This document shows, one piece after another, positions 60,601 through 64,000 of a stretch of DNA of 64,000 nt (positions are counted from its first letter, which is position 1; the number at the start of each line of letters is the position of its first letter). The translations under genes were made by a program, and so were the position numbers. The notes under the pieces are model-generated. The model ran no database searches. It had not been told where the DNA came from and worked only from the letters and a program-made list of their open reading frames with translations. The DNA comes from Maylandia zebra (Eukaryota > Chordata > Actinopteri > Cichliformes > Cichlidae). The stretch covers positions 13,055,529 to 13,119,528 of the forward strand of contig NC_135185.1 in assembly GCF_041146795.1 (NCBI RefSeq), in the 5' to 3' direction.

Positions 60601-63600
60601 GAGGAGCAAGGGCTGTCAAGGTCAGGCTCAAAATGGTGTCTCGCACATCTGGATTTTGGATGAGGGTGACATTTCTCTGAAAAGAGAAGGGGATCATAAT
60701 AAGGTCAGAGAGGAAGTTCTGAAGTCTTTGTGGAAATGCGGAGATGAGGGGGAGCTTATCTAAACTAAATCTTTGTACTTCTGTACAGCAGGGATGCCTC
60801 AAGGCATGAAGCATATCAGAAATGGATCATTTTCAGTTAAACACTTGAGCAGGTTTATGAAAGAACACTGTTAACATTTGTTGATGTTTGCGCTGAGGTA
60901 AGGTTACCAATGAGAATTCACCTGCTTGTTGATGTTTGCAAAAGCCTGGAAGAATTGGTTGAGCTGCTCATAATCACTGGTCTCTGTCAAGCTTGTCAAC
61001 ACCTCCCTTACAACATGTGCATCGTTTAAAGCACCACTGTTTGGATCTAGGATTAGATCAGCCTTTTGCGATGGTGAAAGAACGTCCAGAACTGCCAGCT
61101 ATGGATACAAAAAAGTAGAATTCATGAAATGCATGTCTTTTGTATAATTTCCAGAATTTTGCTTTGCTATTCTCAAGAAAGACAGGAAGAGTAATAAGAG
61201 TAAAGCTTACCGTAGAGATGTTGAAGTCTTTGAGGTCAGAGTATGATGTATATTGGACGAATGGACCCAGATTTGCTTTAACCCATTGGGCATCACTCTC
61301 ATTTTGTTGCCTGCAAGCTAAGGCATACAAACAAAAGTTAGGATGTGCCAAATTTAGGAAGGTTTTTGACAGGTAGACATGAAAGAATATGTGGGCAAGT
61401 TTTTTGTCTGAGTGCTTTTCAAGACATTTCACACTGGAAAGCACATAACGCACCCTATGTCTGCCCTACCTGGCTCATTGATGGCATTTTCAGCATTTCT
61501 TAGGTAGCCCAGCAGACCATGTGTGATCTCTTGCCGTCTGTACAGTGGCATCTCCTGGATAACTGAAGCCAACCCACTCACACTGCAACAGTTGAAAGAA
61601 AACGTTCTCATGCTGTTCTTTGTCAGTATTGTCATTTTCATTTGCAACAAAATCTTGATTGCTCCAAGAAAACTACTCACATGACTTGGTAATTCATGCA
61701 GCTGATGTTTGTGGTTGTGTTTATGAGCATTTCTGGAGTAAAACTGGCAAGGATAGGAATCAGTTTCACATGGAACCAAAGTTCATAGTCGTTTGTCGTG
61801 AAAGTGGAGAAATGTGGACTGATGATGATGAAGGTCGTATTCATGATCCGATCTCTCACAACAGGCTGGAAATGTGGGCTCTGTCATATTAAAGTGGAAA
61901 AAGACATAAGCAAAGGTGAGATTGCATGTTGGAAGTACACCCATACAACATGGTACAAAAGCTGTAACCATTTGTTTTCTAAGATACAATAGCCAACAAT
62001 GGATGTAGCGGTTGAGACCTATGTTTTATTCTGTGTTTACTTCTGGAATCAAATATCTGCATTGTCCTCCTTCACCCTTTTAGGAGGCTAGCCTACCTGT
62101 CCATTGGCTGTCAGCTGTGTCAGGAATTCATCCACATTTTTTAGAACATTGCCCTCTTCAAGTTTTTCAAACACAAGATCAATAAAATCTGTGTTATTTG
62201 AGGCTCCAGAGCTCAGTAGCAGCTGTGCCACCTCAGAGGGATTGAGCGTTGACAACAATCCAGCCTACAACAGGGAATCAACATAATATCAGACAACAGT
62301 AATGACCAATGCTGTGGGTAAAGGAATAGTGTTTGCAACCAAAGAAAGTGTGCTCTATGATTTGCTTGTATTTTTGATATGGCAAAATAAACTCCTGTGT
62401 TTGTCTTCTTAAGTCTACAATTTTGTTTTCCTGTTCTTAAGGGAGGACTAGAAGTGCAATGTAGGGCTTACCGTAGAGATGTTGAAGTCTTTGAGGTCAG
62501 AGTATGATGTATATTGGACGAATGGACCCAGATTTGCTTTAACCCATTGGGCATCACTCTCATTTTGTTGCCTGCAAGCTAAGGCATGCAGACAAAAGTT
62601 AGGATGTGCTCAATTTAGCAAGGTTTGTGACTGATAGACATGAAAGAATTTAAGTTTTTTGTCTGAGTGCTTTTCAAGACATTTCACACTGGAAAACACA
62701 TAACGCACCCTATGTCTGCCCTACCTGGCTCATTGATGGCATTTTCAGCATTTCTTAGGTAGCCCAGCAGACCATGTGTGATCTCTTGCCGTCTGTACAG
62801 TGGCATCTCCTGGATAACTATAGCCAACCCACTCACACTGCAACAGTTGAAAGAAAACATTCTCATGCTGTTTTTTGTCACTATTGTCATTTTCATTTGC
62901 AACAAAATCTTGATTGCTCCAAGAAAACTACTCACATGACTTGGTAATTCATGCAGCTGATGTTTGTGGTTGTGTTTATGAGCATTTCTGGAGTAAAACT
63001 GGCAAGGATAGGAATCAGTTTCACATGGAACCAAAGTTCATAGTCGTTTGTCGTGAAAGTGGAGAAATGTGGACTGATGACGATGAAGGTCGTATTCATG
63101 ATCCGATCTCTCACAACAGGCTGGAAATGTGGGGTCTGTCATATTAAAGTGGAAAAAGACATAAGCAAAGGTGAGATTGCATGTTGGAAGTACACCCATA
63201 CAACATGGTACAAAGGCTGTAACCATTTGTTTTCTAAGATACAATAGCCAACAATGGATGTAGCGGTTGAGACCGATGTCTTATTCTGTGTTTACTTCTA
63301 GAATCAAATATCCGCATTGTCCTCCTTCACCCTTTTAGGAGGCTAGCCTACCTGTCCATTGGCTGTCAGCTGTGTCAGGAATTCATCCACATTTTTTAGA
63401 GCGTTGCCCTCTTCAAGTTGTTTAAGCACAAGATCAATAAAATCTGTGTTATTTGAGGCTCCAGAGCTCAGTAGCAGCTGTGCCACCTCAGAGGGATTGA
63501 GCGTTGACAACAATCCAGCCTACAACAGGGAATCAACATAATATCAGACAGCAGTAATGACCAATGCTATGGGTAAATGAATAGAGTTTGCAACCAAAGA

Positions 63601-64000
63601 AAGTGTGCTCTATGATTTGCTTGTATTTTTGATATGGCAAAATAAACTCCTGTGTTTGTCTTCTTAAGTCTACAATTTTGTTTTCCTGTTCTTAAGGGAG
63701 GACTAGAAGTGCAATGTAGGGCTTACCGTAGAGATGTTGAAGTCTTTGAGGTCAGAGTACGCTGTATATTGGACGAATGGACCCAGATTTGCTTTAACCC
63801 ATTGGGCATCACTCTCATTTTGTTGCCTGCAAGCTAAGGCATGCAGACAAAAGTTAGGATGTGCTCAATTTAGGAAGGTTTGTGACTGGTAGACATGAAA
63901 GAATTTAAGTTTTTTGTCTGAGTGCTTTTCAAGACATTTCACACTGGAAAACACATAATGCACCCTATGTCTGCTCTACCTGGCTCATTGATGGCATTTT
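39135..64000 (-). CDS. Mesothelin-like large cell-surface protein, 5' end beyond the window
   Basis: Minus-strand gene with more than 50 exons visible. The final 26 exons (54751 down to 39135) join in phase through every border into 3882 nt, 1293 codons plus stop. The last three exons align residue by residue with the C-terminal part of mammalian mesothelin as I know it: YLGGAPLQD, LSTQNISMD, then LDTLNLGL, followed by a stalk and a hydrophobic tail. Mesothelin, stereocilin and otoancorin form one superfamily predicted to fold as superhelical ARM-like repeats and usually held at the surface by a lipid anchor. Upstream, the coding sequence is built of four-exon cassettes (a, b, c, d). No signal peptide is seen because the first exons are off the right edge. 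A binding or adhesion role at epithelia is inference from the family. Confidence 0.85.
39229..39455 (-). repeat. 27-bp coding minisatellite (stalk repeats)
   Basis: About eight units of 27 bp. The third and sixth units carry the same two changes (GCAATGGTG and GGACCC on the plus strand), so an 81-bp three-unit block has itself been duplicated. All units stay in frame. Confidence 0.9.
39974..41104 (-). CDS. Mesothelin-like gene, exons before the last (C-terminal homology region)
   Basis: Exons 41104-40923, 40767-40612, 40528-40395, 40293-40160 and 40068-39974. They encode CTKGNITQVIVSDS, then SKWNITKIDTLAALM, ILTIIDSNLC-type (TELTIIDSNLCSL), CSAEQKQVLYG and GGAPLQDIVTLS segments. These correspond in order to the mature mesothelin region (CxP/D...QVLY, GGAP..DL.ALS). 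Junction phases (2, 0, 2, 1, 0) close perfectly. Multiple NxS/T sequons are present. Confidence 0.85.
41426..47805 (-). CDS. Mesothelin-like gene, middle exons (diverged cassettes)
   Basis: Exons, minus order: 47805-47591, 47435-47350, 47207-47080, 46979-46854, 46687-46497, 46414-46323, 45634-45504, 45376-45252, 45130-45004, 44730-44518, 44346-44176, 43986-43840, 43729-43680, 43580-43448, 43212-43130, 43024-42901, 42771-42581, 41736-41646 and 41546-41426. The first ones repeat the b-c-d-a length and phase pattern of the cassettes at 55-64 kb (for example d begins with a conserved Cys: CYNASDAELNSTAWF), so they are old diverged copies. The later ones (GNAASWNKQTLENLVPLPLY) look like the conserved superfamily core. 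All phases match. Confidence 0.83.
48411..48560. repeat. Simple repeats GAATGGATGAAT and AAAT
   Basis: Short interrupted arrays at about 48491-48519 and 48525-48543 in the 6.8-kb intron. The rest of 47806-48928 is intron with no recognised feature. Confidence 0.75.
49650..51838 (+). mobile_element. L2-clade (CR1-like) LINE, 5'-truncated, in the hAT element
   Basis: The element starts inside ORF2, keeps a reverse transcriptase and a 3' untranslated region with GGATCAATAAAGTATTC, and ends in short tandem GATTCT repeats (about 51810-51838). This tail is typical of fish L2 elements. 5' truncation is the usual result of target-primed reverse transcription. The left border is approximate. Confidence 0.85.
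49668..51617 (+). CDS. LINE reverse transcriptase (ORF2, N-terminally truncated, otherwise open)
   Basis: 649 open codons. The endonuclease domain is missing apart from its C-terminal fringe. Reverse-transcriptase motifs are in order: KSAGPDGVSPLVLK (near residue 205), the PVPKT..P..YRPVALTSHIMKTLERL stretch read in pieces, FFDFSSAFNTI, GAPQGTVLSPFLFTLYTTD, and the catalytic FSDDSAVVG. The C-terminal segment has AILYAVACWGSRL and LP.STTERHRKSFLP, the common ending of fish L2 proteins. No stop interrupts it, suggesting a young copy. It cannot retrotranspose alone because the endonuclease is absent. Confidence 0.9.
   Translation: MTDWETLCEPHAEDINGLTECITGYITFCTDSIVPAQTVHCYPNNKPWVTKDIKALLNNKKRAFRGGNKEEVRKIQVLLKDKIREAKDNYRRKLEWKLQQNSMREMWRGMKTITGFRPTNSRGAEGGENRADELNLFFNRFDTTVSAPTPTTSPAVSLESRATPLCQPLSSHVASCEIPDTPPPPITFTQYQVEMQMRRLHSGKSAGPDGVSPLVLKTCAPQLCGVFHKLFMLSLSLQRVPVMWKTSCLVPVPKTPRPSGPQDYRPVALTSHIMKTLERLILDQLRPIVRPHLDPLQFAYQPRLGTEDAIIYLLNRVYTHLDQPASTVRVMFFDFSSAFNTIRPTLLGDKLAAMQVDDSLVSWIVDYLTGRPQYVRLPQCVSDKVISNTGAPQGTVLSPFLFTLYTTDFSHCTETCHLQKFSDDSAVVGCISRDDETEYRAVVDSFVTWCEQNHLQLNVAKTKELIVDFRKTRKHLTPVSIQGVSVDIVEDYKYLGVHIDNKLDWAKNTTALYRKGQSRLYFLRRLRSFNICQKMLRIFYESVVASAILYAVACWGSRLRVADANRLNKLIRKASNVVGMELDSLKVVSERRMLSKIKTMLDNTSHPLHDMLVSHRSSFSERLRLPKSTTERHRKSFLPVAISLYNAST
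51995..52951. mobile_element. Terminal-inverted-repeat element with GTCGTGTCC ends
   Basis: GTCGTGTCCAAATTCATGGG at 51995 recurs inverted, ending at 52951, over about 38 bp with one mismatch noted. A diverged, truncated copy sits in the nested stack at 6731-7312. No intact transposase frame is seen; the target duplication is unclear (possibly ATTG). Superfamily not assigned. Confidence 0.75.
53205..54375 (+). mobile_element. THAP-domain DNA transposon fragment
   Basis: The ends are related inverted motifs: ATTCTGGGAACTCGTGGCAA at 53214-53233 and TTTGCCACGAGTACCCGGCA at 54345-54364. The segment 53394-53541 encodes the THAP zinc finger fragment below. The same repeat, reversed and partly deleted, is present at 5390-6223 plus 7778-7860. 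P-element-like and Kolobok elements both use THAP domains; I cannot decide between them. Confidence 0.7.
53394..53597 (+). pseudogene. THAP zinc-finger fragment of a transposase
   Basis: The open stretch has WIAAIRR followed by MLVCSKHFHKG, matching the THAP pattern (Trp-Ile/Leu-x-x-Ile-Arg-Arg, then Cys-x-x-His). A GTAAGT donor follows at 53542. The first zinc-binding Cys pair is not clearly preserved upstream and no catalytic domain is present, so the gene is non-functional. Confidence 0.65.
54596..54751 (-). CDS. Mesothelin-like gene, a-type exon linking the tandem cassettes to the 3' part
   Basis: 156 nt (VNIADLLTFSQVVNLAATP...). It begins in phase 0 after cassette 1 and joins in phase to the exon at 47805 across an intron of about 6.8 kb filled with transposons. 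It resembles the 168-nt a exons but is 12 nt shorter. Confidence 0.85.
55010..56057 (-). repeat. Exon cassette 1 of the mesothelin-like gene
   Basis: Four exons in minus order a (56057-55890, 168 nt), b (55673-55474, 200 nt), c (55375-55263, 113 nt) and d (55116-55010, 107 nt), total 588 nt or 196 codons. Exon a encodes NPSEVAQLLLSSGAS; b ends SCMNYQVM; c has YRRQEITHGLLGYLR; d starts with Cys and contains NESDAQWVKANLGPF. The cassette is in frame at both ends, so copies can be added or lost without a frameshift. Confidence 0.9.
56265..57311 (-). repeat. Exon cassette 2
   Basis: Exons a 57311-57144, b 56927-56728, c 56629-56517 and d 56371-56265, 588 nt. It lies about 1254 bp from cassette 1 and is nearly identical in exons and introns. 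Exon c has the Ala-Ile-Val variant (GLAIVIQ) shared with cassette 7. Confidence 0.9.
57519..58566 (-). repeat. Exon cassette 3
   Basis: Exons a 58566-58399, b 58182-57983, c 57884-57772 and d 57625-57519. Exon d and the d-c side match cassette 8 (GAGTACGCTG variant), while the b-a intron and exon a are more diverged, marking the edge of the recent homogenisation. Confidence 0.88.
58669..59513 (-). repeat. Exon cassette 4 (diverged)
   Basis: Exons a 59513-59367 (147 nt), b 59279-59068 (212), c 58980-58877 (104) and d 58787-58669 (119), total 582 nt, still a multiple of three. Exon d starts with the conserved Cys (GCVSSITGSQAWLKANLGDF); b ends SCQTYQTV. The same phases are kept despite low sequence identity. 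Confidence 0.85.
59633..61098 (-). repeat. Exon cassette 5 (diverged, d part irregular)
   Basis: Exons a 61098-60922 (177 nt), b 60676-60468 (209) and c 60370-60276 (95) are clear; b ends ITCESYQAV. In place of d there seem to be small exons near 60168-60143 and 59966-59945 and an 85-nt exon at 59717-59633 (LEQILSAGNSSAALCNF). I could not make the phases of the two small ones close, so this part is uncertain. Confidence 0.65.
61211..62264 (-). repeat. Exon cassette 6 (near copy of cassette 1)
   Basis: Exons a 62264-62097, b 61880-61681, c 61582-61470 and d 61317-61211. From exon c upward it follows cassette 1 at an offset of 6207 bp, sharing marker variants (AAAGCACATAACG, GLASVIQ). The d exon and d-c intron look more like other cassettes. 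Confidence 0.9.
62472..63519 (-). repeat. Exon cassette 7 (near copy of cassette 2)
   Basis: Exons a 63519-63352, b 63135-62936, c 62837-62725 and d 62578-62472. It follows cassette 2 at an offset of 6208 bp and shares GLAIVIQ and the exon a variant with LPSSSCLST on the opposite strand. Confidence 0.9.
63727..64000 (-). repeat. Exon cassette 8, partial (cut by the window end)
   Basis: Exon d 63833-63727 and the start of exon c (from 63980). It carries the cassette 3 variants (GAGTACGCTG, CACATAATGCACC), showing that the 6.2-kb block duplication continues beyond the window. Confidence 0.85.

Overview
The window is vertebrate nuclear DNA, almost certainly from a ray-finned fish and plausibly a cichlid or other percomorph. 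The evidence is spliced genes with GT-AG introns, teleost-type Tc1, hAT, L2 and LTR transposons, two tRNA-derived SINEs, and a V-SINE of the DANA/TAFC kind. No prokaryotic features are present. The species guess is inference.

Layout. 0-2.3 kb: a Tc1-like transposon with one nonsense codon, then the first coding exon of a calpain on the minus strand; the rest of that gene lies off the left edge. 2.9-12.3 kb: an LTR retrotransposon with no visible pol, carrying a second LTR retrotransposon inside its 3' LTR and a stack of DNA transposons nested several levels deep in its interior. 12.3-15.1 kb: unassigned DNA and a LINE remnant. 15.1-24.6 kb: a third, related pol-less LTR element on the minus strand, interrupted by an unclassified LTR insertion that forms a nearly perfect 2.12-kb-arm palindrome flanked by a 470-bp direct duplication. 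25.2-37.7 kb: an intact 21-coding-exon classical calpain on the plus strand. My exon chain sums to 2094 nt (697 residues) and places Cys105, His261 and Asn285 at the family's catalytic positions. 39.1-64.0 kb: a large minus-strand mesothelin-like, probably GPI-anchored surface protein gene whose 5' end is beyond the window. Its last 26 exons join in frame into 1293 codons plus stop. Upstream of these the gene is made of tandem four-exon cassettes (588 nt, 196 residues each) still being duplicated as multi-cassette blocks. The intron at 47.8-54.6 kb holds an L2 LINE inserted in a hAT element and a THAP-domain DNA transposon.

The two calpains are head to head, about 23 kb apart, and nearly all of that spacing is transposon. 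The plus-strand calpain and the mesothelin-like gene converge, with about 1.4 kb between their stop codons. The three pol-less LTR elements share a proline-rich ORF with a basic cluster, a very short leader and, in two of them, a G-homopolymer polypurine tract, so they look like one lineage mobilised in trans.

Most promising for new biology: the cassette-expanding mesothelin-like gene and the ORF-bearing pol-less LTR lineage. The palindrome is striking but must first be cleared of assembly error. All exon borders were read by eye from splice consensus and reading phase; no alignment or database search was run.
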